Source: a candidate division WWE3 bacterium CG22_combo_CG10-13_8_21_14_all_39_12
Lineage (GTDB): Bacteria > Patescibacteriota > 4484-211 > GCA-002791395
NCBI GenBank assembly: GCA_002771355.1
Contig: PCSU01000056.1
Coordinates: 1-49,732, forward strand
DNA length: 49,732 nt
Direction: 5' to 3'
Shown here: positions 1 through 8,497 of the stretch, piece by piece
Layout of the letters: each line of letters begins with the position of its first letter
How positions within the stretch are numbered: position 1 is the first letter of the stretch
Position numbers and translations under genes: made by a program
The notes under the pieces: generated by a model
Told to the model about the DNA's origin: nothing
Seen by the model: only the letters and a program-made list of their open reading frames with translations
Database searches by the model: none

Positions 1-131
1 ACTAGCGCACTGCGGGGAGTACTTCACTATCACCTACCTTTCTGTCCTAAGCTAGGACTTAATACGTTTTAAACGATACGACCGTCGGTACTTTTTCAAA
101 GACAATATATTATTAATGTTCAATTCGAAAT
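1..131. other. Left-edge non-coding stretch
   Basis: This stretch lies beyond the stop of the last ribonucleotide reductase gene and no coding frame is supported in it. It holds a 6-bp inverted repeat (GTCCTA/TAGGAC, positions 44-58, 3-nt loop) and a smaller one near 83-88 (ACCG/CGGT type). Neither is followed by a T-run on the strand that would end the reductase operon, so I do not call a terminator. Confidence 0.4.
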
Positions 132-2294
132 TTAAATCTCACACACACTAAACCCACACTCCTTACACTTCCAACAATTGTGTTCGTGGACAAGGGGTTT
201 GTCACAATCCGGACATTTTCGCACTTTTTCTTCCTCTGGCTTATTACCATCGCCAAACTCAAACACCTGTTCACTCTTAGTTGCATCTCTATATACCGTT
301 AACCCCTTACAACCCAATTTCCATGCATGAACATACGCATCTTTAATGTCTTCTGGTGTTGCCGTTGATGGCATATTTACCGTTTTTGTAATCGCATTAT
401 CTGTCCATTTCTGGAACGAAGCCTGCATACGAATATGATCTTTCCAGTTAATATCATGTGCTACCTTAAACACTTTTTTAATATCTGCGGGCACTTCATC
501 AATCCCTTGCACACTTCCATGATTTGCTAATATTTTTTGCATCAACTCTTCGCTGTACACACCCGCGGCCTTTAACCTATCTTTTAGTTTTTCATTCATG
601 GTTTTAAGCCGCATTCCTCCTAAAATATTTTGTTCGTACGCTAGTGCAAAATGAGGTTCAATCGCAAAACTCGTTTCGCAAATAACTGCATTACCACTAC
701 TTGGTGGGAATGTAAGCAAGGCCACGTTTCGAGGTTTTTCTTTTTTGTCAGCCCAGATTGAATCTTTAACCAATGGGAATGCGCCCTTTTCTTTTGCAAT
801 CTCAACCGATGATTCAAACGCAGCCTCGTACATTGTTTTAGTTACTTTTTCGGCAAGTTTAAACGCTTCCTCAGAATCGTAGGCAATATCTAAATCAATC
901 AAAGCATCTGCCCAACCCACACAACCCATTCCTAATCGGCGATGAGCACGAACTGACTCATCAACCTTTTTTACCGGAAACCACGAAGCATCAATCACGT
1001 TATCCATTAAGCGTGTTGCTATCTTCATAACCTCAGCCAACCGTTTGTGGTCAAACTTTCCGTTGTCAATGAACTTGGTGAAGTTTACATACCCCAAATT
1101 GCATGATTCATATGGATATAACGGCACTTCTCCGCACGGATTAGTAGCCATAATCATGCCACGTTTTTTAAGTAGCGGATTGGCAAGCGCTGTTCCCCGA
1201 TTCATAGCCGATAAGTTTAGAATACCAGGATCCCCTGTTGCCCAGGCTAACTGTGCAACCAAATCAAGAATAGAACGTGCTTTAACCGTATTTTCAACTT
1301 CACCCGTTCGTGGGTTAACTAAATCCCAGTTTTTACCTTCAACCGCAGCCTCCATAAAGTCATCCGTAATACCTATTGATATATTAGTTTTGGGTAAGTA
1401 TCCATCATTTTTCTTGGCGCTAATAAAGTTAAAAATGTCAGGATGATTGGTATTTAATACAGCCATGTTTCCGCTCTCGTAACGTCCTTCTTGTCTAAAC
1501 ATGCTCGTCATCAAATCAAACATCTCTATGAGGCGCACAGGGCCTGCAGCGAGTTCTGGAATACCATTTACTGTGTCTCCTTCGGGTCGAATGTGTGAAA
1601 AATTGTATCCGCACCCACCACCATTACGCTTAATCTGTGTTGATTGGTGCAGGATTTTAAAAATATCGTCAATATCATCTTCAAGTGGCCATACAAAACA
1701 GTTAGCCAGTTGTGAACGGTCTTTACCTGAATTAGTAAGAGTTCTTGTTCCAGGCAAAAAATCAAAACTTACCATTATTGATAAGAATTTTTCGTACCAT
1801 TCCTTTTTCTTTTTGGCTCCTTTTTCTACACTACTTAGGGCTTTCGCCACGCGCTCTAACATCTGGCGTGGCGTTTCAATTGTCTGACCCTTCTCATCCC
1901 GTTTTAAGTATCTACGCTTTAGAATGTATAGCGTGTTGTACGACAAACCAATATCATCTTCAATCCCTAAAGACTCTTTGTCTTGAATTGCATGCTTTTG
2001 GTTTTCACGGTACAAAATAAACTCTTTTGAAACTTTGGCGTGACCATGTTCAATTAAGATTTTTTCAACGCCATTACCAATCTGCTCAGATGCGATAACT
2101 TTTGAATCTGGATATGTATTTACTAAATGTAAAACTGCTTCATCGGCCAGAACTTGGGCACGCTCTTTATCCGTTCCGCCAACTTTTTGTACCGCTAACC
2201 AAATCGACTGCAAAATCTTATTTTGCAAAAATGGCTGCGTGTCACCATTTCGTTTTGTTACGGTTTTAAATGGTATGGTCTTTTTATTAATCAT
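132..2294 (-). CDS. nrdJ: Class II (B12-dependent) ribonucleotide reductase, copy 1, with ATP-cone and zinc-ribbon tail
   Basis: It reduces ribonucleotides to deoxyribonucleotides using adenosylcobalamin to make the thiyl radical. An N-terminal ATP-cone (about residues 9-100) is followed by the ten-stranded barrel. The redox pair is C199 and C398, and the N385-x-C387-x-E389 motif (NPCGE) carries the radical cysteine. Residues 693-720 form a zinc ribbon (C694, C697, C707, C710) ending in C713-x4-C718, like the C-terminal cysteines that re-reduce the active site in other reductases. It is the only copy with this tail in cis. The conserved phosphate loop, normally APTGT/S, reads FPPSSGN here (529-535), so this copy is divergent. 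It is the last gene of a four-copy tandem, 20 nt after copy 2. Class is certain; why four copies exist is unknown. Confidence 0.93.
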   Translation of the reverse strand: MINKKTIPFKTVTKRNGDTQPFLQNKILQSIWLAVQKVGGTDKERAQVLADEAVLHLVNTYPDSKVIASEQIGNGVEKILIEHGHAKVSKEFILYRENQKHAIQDKESLGIEDDIGLSYNTLYILKRRYLKRDEKGQTIETPRQMLERVAKALSSVEKGAKKKKEWYEKFLSIMVSFDFLPGTRTLTNSGKDRSQLANCFVWPLEDDIDDIFKILHQSTQIKRNGGGCGYNFSHIRPEGDTVNGIPELAAGPVRLIEMFDLMTSMFRQEGRYESGNMAVLNTNHPDIFNFISAKKNDGYLPKTNISIGITDDFMEAAVEGKNWDLVNPRTGEVENTVKARSILDLVAQLAWATGDPGILNLSAMNRGTALANPLLKKRGMIMATNPCGEVPLYPYESCNLGYVNFTKFIDNGKFDHKRLAEVMKIATRLMDNVIDASWFPVKKVDESVRAHRRLGMGCVGWADALIDLDIAYDSEEAFKLAEKVTKTMYEAAFESSVEIAKEKGAFPLVKDSIWADKKEKPRNVALLTFPPSSGNAVICETSFAIEPHFALAYEQNILGGMRLKTMNEKLKDRLKAAGVYSEELMQKILANHGSVQGIDEVPADIKKVFKVAHDINWKDHIRMQASFQKWTDNAITKTVNMPSTATPEDIKDAYVHAWKLGCKGLTVYRDATKSEQVFEFGDGNKPEEEKVRKCPDCDKPLVHEHNCWKCKECGFSVCEI

Positions 2295-2314
2295 GTTTTA
2301 GTGAGTACACATTA

Positions 2315-4426
2315 TTAGTTGTCCAGCGAATACTCACGTTTACCCAGTGGTGTTAAGTTAACTTTTGACTGGATCATTTGTGTATCTTCACCCGATGAAC
2401 CGCTGCCAGAACTTAATACCTGCATATCACGACTTCCATCTCGATAAATAGTTACCCCCTTACAACCTAGTTTCCACGACAACATATATACTTCTTTTAC
2501 ATCATCAATCGTTGCGCTGTTTGGCATATTGATGGTTTTTGAAATGGCATTATCTGTATGTTTTTGGAAAGCTGCCTGCATTTTTACGTGAAATGCTGGT
2601 GAAATCTCGTGTGCAGTTACAAATAGCTTTTGAATTTTTTCTGGAATTTCTTTATTGTTTTGAAGCGAACCATGTTTTGAAACTTCTCCTAACACCTCAT
2701 CGTTATAAAACCCATTCTTTTTTGCCATATCTTCAAAATATTGGTTTACATAAAACACGCCTTTAGCATCAACGACATTTTTCCTAAACGCAACAGCAAA
2801 TATTGGTTCAATCCCACTTGATGCATTGGCAACCATACTTATTGAACCCGTTGGAGCAATACTTGTTCTTGCTGCATTTCGCATTTTTACTTTCATTTTT
2901 TTGTAAATACTTAAATCGTAATGTGGGAACACACCTTTTTCTTTTGCCAACTCTGCTGATGCGTTAAAGGCAGTGTCATTTACAAACTTCATAACCTCTT
3001 CAGCCGTTTTTAAGGCTTTGGGTGTGTTGTAGGGAATTCCAAGCTGAATTAACATATCGGCAAACCCCATAATTCCAAGACCAATGCGCCGGTTGCCTTT
3101 AGCCATCTCGGTAATTTTTTCGACAGGATATTCACTCAAATCAACACCATTATCCATAAACCTGGACGCTAAAATGGTGATTCGTTCAAGTTCCTTGTAA
3201 TCAATTTTGCCATCTTTTACCAATACCGCCAAATTAATAGATCCTAGGTTACAAACATCAAACGGATGTAACCACTGTTCACCACAAATATTTGTTGATT
3301 CCAAAGGCCCAAGGCCAGGTAACGGATTTGTCTTATTGGTATTATCTAAAAAGAGCATTCCCGGATCTCCGTTATCCCACGCAAGAGAGGTCATGATATC
3401 AAAAATACCCTCAGCATTTAAGGTGTGTACTTTTGCTCCAGTCCTAGGATTTATAAGATCAAAATCGCTTCCCTTTTGAACTGCTTTCATAAACGTATCG
3501 GTTGCACCAACTGAAACATTAAACGTTGTAAGGTTTTTGCCACCCCGTTTTGCATGAATAAAATCTAAAATATCAGGATGGTTGGCATTTAATACCGCCA
3601 TACTTGCAGCTTTACGATGCCCACCCATACCAATAACCTGGTTAGATGCGTCAATAACATGCATAAATGAAATAGGTCCTGTGGAAAGTCCACCTGACGA
3701 TTCCACAAAGTCTCCCGCTGGACGAATACGTGAAAAATTGTATCCCACTCCCCCACCCGCTCGTTGCGTTATTATTGCGGACTGTTTGATTGATTCATAA
3801 ATTGACTCAATACTGTCTTCAATTGGTAACACATGACAGTTTGATAACGGACCTCCAAACCCAGCATTCCGAAGATAACTTCCACCTGGAATAAATTTAC
3901 GTTTGGCCATTAACTCAAAAAACCCTTCAGCATTGTTAACAATTTCTTTTTTGCTTAATCCATACCTTTTATCTACATCAGCAATTGAGCTTGATACCCG
4001 TTCAAAAAGTTGGGTTGGATTCTCAATTGGATTGCCTGATGCATCTTTGCGTAAATGCCTAGCTTTAAGCGCACGTAATGAATTTATCGGTAGTTCAAGT
4101 GCATCATCAATCCCCAAGCTTTTACGCTCTTCTCGACGCTGTTCACGGTTTTTTCGGTACAAAATAAACGCTTTGGCAACATCATAATAACCGGCCGCCA
4201 TAAGGCATTGCTCAATCACATCTTGAATCTGTTCAACTTCAGGAACAGTAACATGTGTCTTTTTTAAGATCTCAACAACAATCTCACTTAAGCGTTTTGC
4301 CTCCTTTTCACCAAATGCCGATAGAGAATCTGCCGCTTTAAAAATTGCACGAATAATCCGATCTTTATCGAAAGCAACTATTGAACCATCTCGTTTTTTA
4401 ATTGTTGTTAGTGTTTTAGGTGACAT
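2315..4426 (-). CDS. nrdJ: Class II ribonucleotide reductase, copy 2, ATP-cone but no zinc-ribbon tail
   Basis: Second of the tandem adenosylcobalamin-dependent reductases (703 aa). An ATP-cone occupies about residues 5-95, with the typical KKRDGS start. Redox cysteines C197 and C392, and the radical motif N379-I-C381-G-E383, are all present, as is a normal APTGS phosphate loop. The C-terminus after YRDGSRD is Ser/Gly-rich with no cysteine at all, so the usual tail that passes electrons to the active site is missing. It could use the tail of copy 1, the free zinc-ribbon protein at 6405-6575, or direct thioredoxin. The start ATG lies 70 nt after copy 3. An AAAATGT/ACATTTT dyad lies just upstream at about 4429-4444, function unknown. 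Confidence 0.93.
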   Translation of the reverse strand: MSPKTLTTIKKRDGSIVAFDKDRIIRAIFKAADSLSAFGEKEAKRLSEIVVEILKKTHVTVPEVEQIQDVIEQCLMAAGYYDVAKAFILYRKNREQRREERKSLGIDDALELPINSLRALKARHLRKDASGNPIENPTQLFERVSSSIADVDKRYGLSKKEIVNNAEGFFELMAKRKFIPGGSYLRNAGFGGPLSNCHVLPIEDSIESIYESIKQSAIITQRAGGGVGYNFSRIRPAGDFVESSGGLSTGPISFMHVIDASNQVIGMGGHRKAASMAVLNANHPDILDFIHAKRGGKNLTTFNVSVGATDTFMKAVQKGSDFDLINPRTGAKVHTLNAEGIFDIMTSLAWDNGDPGMLFLDNTNKTNPLPGLGPLESTNICGEQWLHPFDVCNLGSINLAVLVKDGKIDYKELERITILASRFMDNGVDLSEYPVEKITEMAKGNRRIGLGIMGFADMLIQLGIPYNTPKALKTAEEVMKFVNDTAFNASAELAKEKGVFPHYDLSIYKKMKVKMRNAARTSIAPTGSISMVANASSGIEPIFAVAFRKNVVDAKGVFYVNQYFEDMAKKNGFYNDEVLGEVSKHGSLQNNKEIPEKIQKLFVTAHEISPAFHVKMQAAFQKHTDNAISKTINMPNSATIDDVKEVYMLSWKLGCKGVTIYRDGSRDMQVLSSGSGSSGEDTQMIQSKVNLTPLGKREYSLDN

Positions 4427-4496
4427 CTAAAATGTGTACATTTTTTAAACTAGTAAGTTTTTTCGAATGATTTCATCATTCTTATTTTTACTCTTA

Positions 4497-6299
4497 TTAT
4501 TTTTCCAACCTCTTTGTCTTGCTGGTTGCCATTACTTGAAACATTTTTGAACCATCCCGATAAATGGTTACGCCTTTACAACGCTCCTTCCATGCCAACA
4601 TGTAGGCATTCTTAACATCATCAAGCGTAGCCTCATTTGGTAGATTAATGGTCTTACTTACAGAATTATCTGCATACTCTTGCCACGCTGCTTGAATCTT
4701 TACGTGATATTTCCAACTAATATCATGCGTGGTTACAAATACTTTTTTAAGGTCTTCAGGGATCTCATCAATCCCATGCAAACTCCCACCGTTTTCAATG
4801 ATCTTTTCAATAATAGTCTTTTTATGCAACCCTCGCTCTTTTAAGGTTTCTTCGAAAACAGGATCAAGATATGTCATCACTTCAGTTGGTTTGTTTTCAC
4901 TTGCCTTCTCAAAGGATGTTCGTCTTTCATATCCAAGTGAAAACGCAGGCTCTATTCCTGAGGTTGTGTTGGCTATCATTGATACCGTACCTGTTGGAGC
5001 AATGGTAAACATGGTACTGTTCCGGTACTTTTCGGCTGTACCTTTGTACGTTGAAATATCAAAATTCGGAAAAACCCCTCTGGTGGTGGCTAGCTCTAGA
5101 GACGCTTTTTCAAACTCCCCCTTAATAAACTTTGCCATTCGCCTGGCAAACCTGACACCTTCCATTGAGTTATAAGAAATACCAAGCTTAAATAACACAT
5201 GCCCAAACCCAATCACACCTGCACCAATTTTTCTATTTCCATACCGAACCATTTTTTCTGTCTCAGGCAATATGTATGTATTAACCTCAATCATATTATC
5301 CAAAAACCTCACAATAGTACGCGTAGTTTGAGCCAACGTATCCCAATCAACTGTCCAATCCTTTCCCTTTTTAACCATATGTGAATCAAGGTTTATTGAT
5401 GATAAATTACAACTCTCAAATGGAAGTAGAGGTTGTTCTCCACAAGGATTTGTCGCATTCAAAAGTCCTAGTGAGGGAGTAAAATTATCTTCTTCAGTGC
5501 GATCTAAAAACATGAGTCCTGGATCTCCACTAATCCACGCATGTTCAGAAATTTGATCAAACAGTGCCCTGGCTTTTATTTTTTTAACCACTTCCCCATT
5601 ACGTGGATTTACAAGCGACCACATTTTGTCGTCTTGTACCGCTTCCATGAATTCATTAGTAACACCAACCGAAATATTAAAGTTTTTAATTGTTTGATCC
5701 TCATCTTTAACTTGAATAAAATCCTCAATATCTGGATGATCAACGTTTAAAATTCCCATGTTTCCACCATGACGTTTGCCACCTTGAATAACTTTAGATA
5801 ATGCGGCTGAATAGGCCTGCAAAAAATCAACAGGACCAGATGCAGCATTTAATACTCCCCTGACCTTATCACCATGTGGGCGTATTTTTGAAAAGTTAAA
5901 TCCTGTACCACCATAATTTTTCTGAACAATTGCAGCTTTTCCTAGATTCTCAAAAATGGAGCTTATATTATCTTCAACTGGAATCACAAAACAGGGGGAT
6001 AACTGATTTGCTGCTGTTGGATTACCCGCTTCATAAAGAGTACTCCGTGTAACAATAAGTCTGTTTTCACGCATAGACTCAAAAAACATTTCACGAGCAG
6101 CCTCAACTTCGGTCCCATTTCCCCAATTAAGTTCAGCCTTTGCCATATGGTTTGCAACTCGAAGATATATCTCGCCCGGTGTCTCTAAAGACTTCCCATC
6201 ATCATCTGTAATAGAACAACGTGACACCAGTGTTTTTTTTGCATTAGGAGCCATCTTTGGTTCTTTAAAATACTTTGGTTTTTTTATATTTATTTTCAT
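4497..6299 (-). CDS. nrdJ: Class II ribonucleotide reductase, copy 3, without ATP-cone or zinc-ribbon tail
   Basis: Third tandem copy (600 aa). It lacks the ATP-cone, so it probably has no overall activity switch by ATP/dATP. The catalytic core is complete: redox cysteines C103 and C297, radical motif N284-P-C286-G-E288, the FNFSKIRP nucleotide-binding stretch and the APTGT phosphate loop. It stops at MATSKTKRLEK, before any redox-tail cysteines. The N-terminus is lysine-rich, and a second ATG at codon 16 is a possible start; neither has a convincing ribosome binding site. A 13-bp hairpin lies just upstream (6325-6371). Product class is certain; its division of labour with the other copies is not. 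Confidence 0.92.
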   Translation of the reverse strand: MKINIKKPKYFKEPKMAPNAKKTLVSRCSITDDDGKSLETPGEIYLRVANHMAKAELNWGNGTEVEAAREMFFESMRENRLIVTRSTLYEAGNPTAANQLSPCFVIPVEDNISSIFENLGKAAIVQKNYGGTGFNFSKIRPHGDKVRGVLNAASGPVDFLQAYSAALSKVIQGGKRHGGNMGILNVDHPDIEDFIQVKDEDQTIKNFNISVGVTNEFMEAVQDDKMWSLVNPRNGEVVKKIKARALFDQISEHAWISGDPGLMFLDRTEEDNFTPSLGLLNATNPCGEQPLLPFESCNLSSINLDSHMVKKGKDWTVDWDTLAQTTRTIVRFLDNMIEVNTYILPETEKMVRYGNRKIGAGVIGFGHVLFKLGISYNSMEGVRFARRMAKFIKGEFEKASLELATTRGVFPNFDISTYKGTAEKYRNSTMFTIAPTGTVSMIANTTSGIEPAFSLGYERRTSFEKASENKPTEVMTYLDPVFEETLKERGLHKKTIIEKIIENGGSLHGIDEIPEDLKKVFVTTHDISWKYHVKIQAAWQEYADNSVSKTINLPNEATLDDVKNAYMLAWKERCKGVTIYRDGSKMFQVMATSKTKRLEK

Positions 6300-6324
6300 A
6301 ATCTTAAGATGTAACCCTATCTAT

Positions 6325-6371
6325 GGACTCAGAATATATAAGGGATTTCTGCCTTACCATATTCTGAATCC
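6325..6371 (-). repeat. 13-bp inverted repeat in the leader of reductase copy 3
   Basis: The arms at 6359-6371 and 6325-6337 pair fully as minus-strand RNA, 13 bp including one G-U pair, with a loop of about 21 nt. It sits between the zinc-ribbon gene stop and the ATG of copy 3. No U-run follows, so it is not a standard terminator. It could be an RNA processing or stability element that sets the relative amounts of the operon products, or an operator. Confidence 0.5.
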
Positions 6372-6404
6372 ACAACTATAATTACCACTGGTAACTATAT
6401 ACCA

Positions 6405-6575
6405 CTAACTGCATTTTGTGTGTCCACATGACAAACACAAAAAACATCCTTCTTGAAAAGCAACAGGACCAGCCCCACATTCTGGACAGAAAAAGTTACT
6501 CGTCTGATCTTCTGCAGAATTAGTATTCTCATTGGCACCTGTTAATTGTATTGTTTGCGTCTCAGTTTGAATAAT
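6405..6575 (-). CDS. Free-standing zinc-ribbon redox-tail protein of class II ribonucleotide reductase, AUU start
   Basis: This small protein (56 aa) has a hydrophilic N-terminal half, then CPECG...GC-x2-C-x2-CGHTKCS. That is the layout of the C-terminal zinc ribbon of class II reductases, including a last C-x4-C pair that would re-reduce the active site. It follows copy 4, which lacks such a tail, and lies in the -1 frame after that gene's stop. There is no ATG, GTG or TTG in position. Two ATT codons at 6575 and 6572 sit 6 and 9 nt behind a ten-base perfect Shine-Dalgarno, so I infer AUU initiation, as known for infC. Alternatives are a -1 frameshift joining it to copy 4, or a sequence error. 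It could act in trans for copies 2-4. Split class II reductases (NrdJa/NrdJb of Pseudomonas) are a precedent. Confidence 0.68.
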   Translation of the reverse strand: MIQTETQTIQLTGANENTNSAEDQTSNFFCPECGAGPVAFQEGCFLCLSCGHTKCS

Positions 6576-6579
6576 AAAA

Positions 6580-6589
6580 CACCTCCTTA
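6580..6589 (-). promoter_or_regulatory. Perfect extended Shine-Dalgarno for the AUU-started zinc-ribbon gene
   Basis: TAAGGAGGTG on the minus strand is complementary over ten bases to the usual 3' end of 16S rRNA. It begins 6 nt after the stop of reductase copy 4 and lies 6-9 nt before two consecutive ATT codons. Most genes in this window have weak or no Shine-Dalgarno, so its strength here supports independent translation of the zinc ribbon from a poor start codon. Confidence 0.7.
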
Positions 6590-6595
6590 TGTTGT

Positions 6596-8341
6596 TTACT
6601 TTGCTCCTACCGTTAAAACTTGAGTATCTCTACTGTTATTTCTATATACGGTAACTCCTTTGCACTTTAAGTCGTACGCTTGAATATATACATTCTCAAC
6701 ATCTTCTATGGTTGATTGTTCTGGCATATTTACCGTTTTAGTAATAGCATTATCAGTAAATTCCTGAAACGCTGCTTGCATCTTTACATGCCATTCAGGT
6801 GATATATCATGTGCCGTAACAAAAGATCGCTTTAAATCATCAGGTATTGCATCAATATCCCTAACGGACCCTACAACACCAATTCGTTCCATAATTTCAT
6901 TAGAATTGACACCTCGTTTTTGAGATACTTTTTTAAAAACCGGATTAAGTTCAACAAGTTTTGTATCTCCCATTGTCTCCATGTTTTGCCTGGTATAAGC
7001 CAACGCAAAAAATGGTTCTATTCCGCCAGAAACCCCCGCAACAAGACTCGTTGTACCGGTTGGAGCAATTGTAGTTATTGTACAGTTTCGCATTCGATCA
7101 AAACCCCACTTTTCAAACACACTTTTATCAAAGTTCGGAAAACTTCCTTTCTCTTCAGCTAATTTCATTGATTCATCACGTCCAATATCAGTCATTCGCT
7201 TCATAAGTTTACGAGCCAACTCTAGCGCATCCTCGGAATCATAAGGAATTCCCTGATACGCCAACACATCAGCAAAGCCCATGACGCCAAGCCCAATTCG
7301 ACGATTACCATGATTAACATCATACATTTCTTGAATGGGGTATTCATTTAAATCAATACTATTGTCTAAAAATCTAACAGCAAGACGAACTACCCGTTCA
7401 TACTCATTCCAATCAAAAACATACCCTTCCTGCGTTTCATTCAAAAATCGTGGCAGAACAATAGAACCTAGTGTACATGCTTCATATGGAAGCAATGGTT
7501 GCTCACCACACTGATTGACTGACTCGATCTTTCCAACTCCAGGTACCGTATTGTGTCGATTAATTTCATCAATAAAAATCACGCCTGGTTCTGCACTACT
7601 GTGAGCACTCTCTGCAATTTGTCGTAATAATTTTCTGGCACTTACCGTTTCCCACACTTTTCCATCCCTCGGGTTGATGAGGTTAAAATCAGAATCCGTT
7701 TTTACAGCGTCCATAAATGCGTCAGTTATTGCAACAGAAATATTAAAATTAGTTAGCTGAGAGTAATCTTTTTTAGCATCAATAAATTTAAAAATATCTG
7801 GATGATCAACACGCAACACGCCCATATGTCCTGCATGACGAATCGAACCAATATTTAAAATCACTTCACTACTAAAGTCAAACAAACGCATAAATGAAAT
7901 TGGTCCTGTTGCTGGCTTTCCTGTTGATAAAATCATGTCCCCTTCAGGGCGAATTTTAGAAAAATCATAACCTACAGCAGCGCCAGCACGATGAACCAAA
8001 GCTGCATTATGGAGTGTTCCATAAATAGATGTTAAATGATCTTCAATGGGCAAAACAAAACATGCCGAAAGTATGCGATTTGACCGACCTGCGTTTCGCA
8101 TTGGAGTTCCTGACACAAATTTAAGACTCGATAAAATATCGTAAAAATCTTCTTCAACCGACTCAGCAGACCGACTGGTGGGATATTTATTCTCAACGGA
8201 GGCCAATGTTTTTGCAATACGCTCAAACATCTCTTCTGGAGTTTCAAGAACATTACCACTCTCATCCCTTCGAAGATACCGTTTTTCAAGTACCGTTAAT
8301 CCATTTTCGGGAATGTCTAGTGATGTTAGTACTTTACTCAT
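6596..8341 (-). CDS. nrdJ: Class II ribonucleotide reductase, copy 4, first in the tandem, tail detached
   Basis: First-transcribed copy (581 aa). It has no ATP-cone. Redox cysteines C94 and C289, radical motif N276-Q-C278-G-E280, the GYDFSKIRP stretch and the APTGT phosphate loop are all present, so the core should be catalytic. The protein ends at VLTVGAK, where related enzymes continue into a linker and zinc ribbon. Here that ribbon is a separate reading frame starting about 20 nt further on (6405-6575). A good promoter lies just upstream (8356-8383), giving a leader of only about 8 nt with no Shine-Dalgarno. The cobalamin adenosyltransferase that makes its cofactor diverges from it. Confidence 0.93.
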   Translation of the reverse strand: MSKVLTSLDIPENGLTVLEKRYLRRDESGNVLETPEEMFERIAKTLASVENKYPTSRSAESVEEDFYDILSSLKFVSGTPMRNAGRSNRILSACFVLPIEDHLTSIYGTLHNAALVHRAGAAVGYDFSKIRPEGDMILSTGKPATGPISFMRLFDFSSEVILNIGSIRHAGHMGVLRVDHPDIFKFIDAKKDYSQLTNFNISVAITDAFMDAVKTDSDFNLINPRDGKVWETVSARKLLRQIAESAHSSAEPGVIFIDEINRHNTVPGVGKIESVNQCGEQPLLPYEACTLGSIVLPRFLNETQEGYVFDWNEYERVVRLAVRFLDNSIDLNEYPIQEMYDVNHGNRRIGLGVMGFADVLAYQGIPYDSEDALELARKLMKRMTDIGRDESMKLAEEKGSFPNFDKSVFEKWGFDRMRNCTITTIAPTGTTSLVAGVSGGIEPFFALAYTRQNMETMGDTKLVELNPVFKKVSQKRGVNSNEIMERIGVVGSVRDIDAIPDDLKRSFVTAHDISPEWHVKMQAAFQEFTDNAITKTVNMPEQSTIEDVENVYIQAYDLKCKGVTVYRNNSRDTQVLTVGAK

Positions 8342-8355
8342 GAGTGATACTTCTT

Positions 8356-8383
8356 ATCATAAAAAAAACAGAGTATTAGTCAA
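8356..8383 (-). promoter_or_regulatory. Sigma-70-type promoter for the ribonucleotide reductase operon
   Basis: TTGACT (8378-8383) and TATGAT (8356-8361), 16 bp apart, each match the consensus at five of six positions. Transcription would start about 8 nt before the ATG of reductase copy 4. An AACGG/CCGTT dyad (8382-8401) touches the -35 element and could be a regulator site. Confidence 0.6.
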
Positions 8384-8497
8384 CGGTACTTTTTTGCCGT
8401 TAGTTCATCCTTAATGGAGTGTACATAAAATCAAACCGTAGTACGGGCATGGATTGAAGGTAAGCAGTTTACTCATCGCATAGCTTGCAAACTGCCC
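8384..8497. other. Divergent control region between the reductases and cobalamin adenosyltransferase
   Basis: No gene is seen here. The region holds several small dyads: AACGG/CCGTT (starting at 8382), CCGTA-g-TACGG (8436-8446) and GCAGTTT/AAACTGC (8464-8495). The short sequence ACGGTA occurs next to the reductase -35 (8383-8388) and again overlapping the adenosyltransferase -10 (8517-8522), and its inverse (ACCGTA) lies between them at 8435-8440. A shared operator coordinating both directions is possible. I looked for a cobalamin riboswitch B12 box and saw none. Confidence 0.35.

Noticed and set aside
2295..4445. NrdR boxes or a shared TGTAC motif before the reductase genes
   Set aside because: TGTGTAC-like words occur before copies 1, 2 and 4, but they are short, vary in orientation and distance, also appear near 11760, and do not match the NrdR consensus.
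6325..6371. Intrinsic terminator after the zinc-ribbon gene
   Set aside because: The stem is long but no T-run follows on the minus strand.
6405..6600. Programmed -1 frameshift joining copy 4 and the zinc ribbon
   Set aside because: The zinc ribbon is in the -1 frame, but there is no heptameric slippery site at the stop. The Shine-Dalgarno lies downstream of the stop, where it fits new initiation better. Kept only as an alternative.
132..8341. Inteins or pseudogenes among the reductases
   Set aside because: All four frames are continuous and hold the catalytic motifs at normal spacing; no intein splice blocks are visible.
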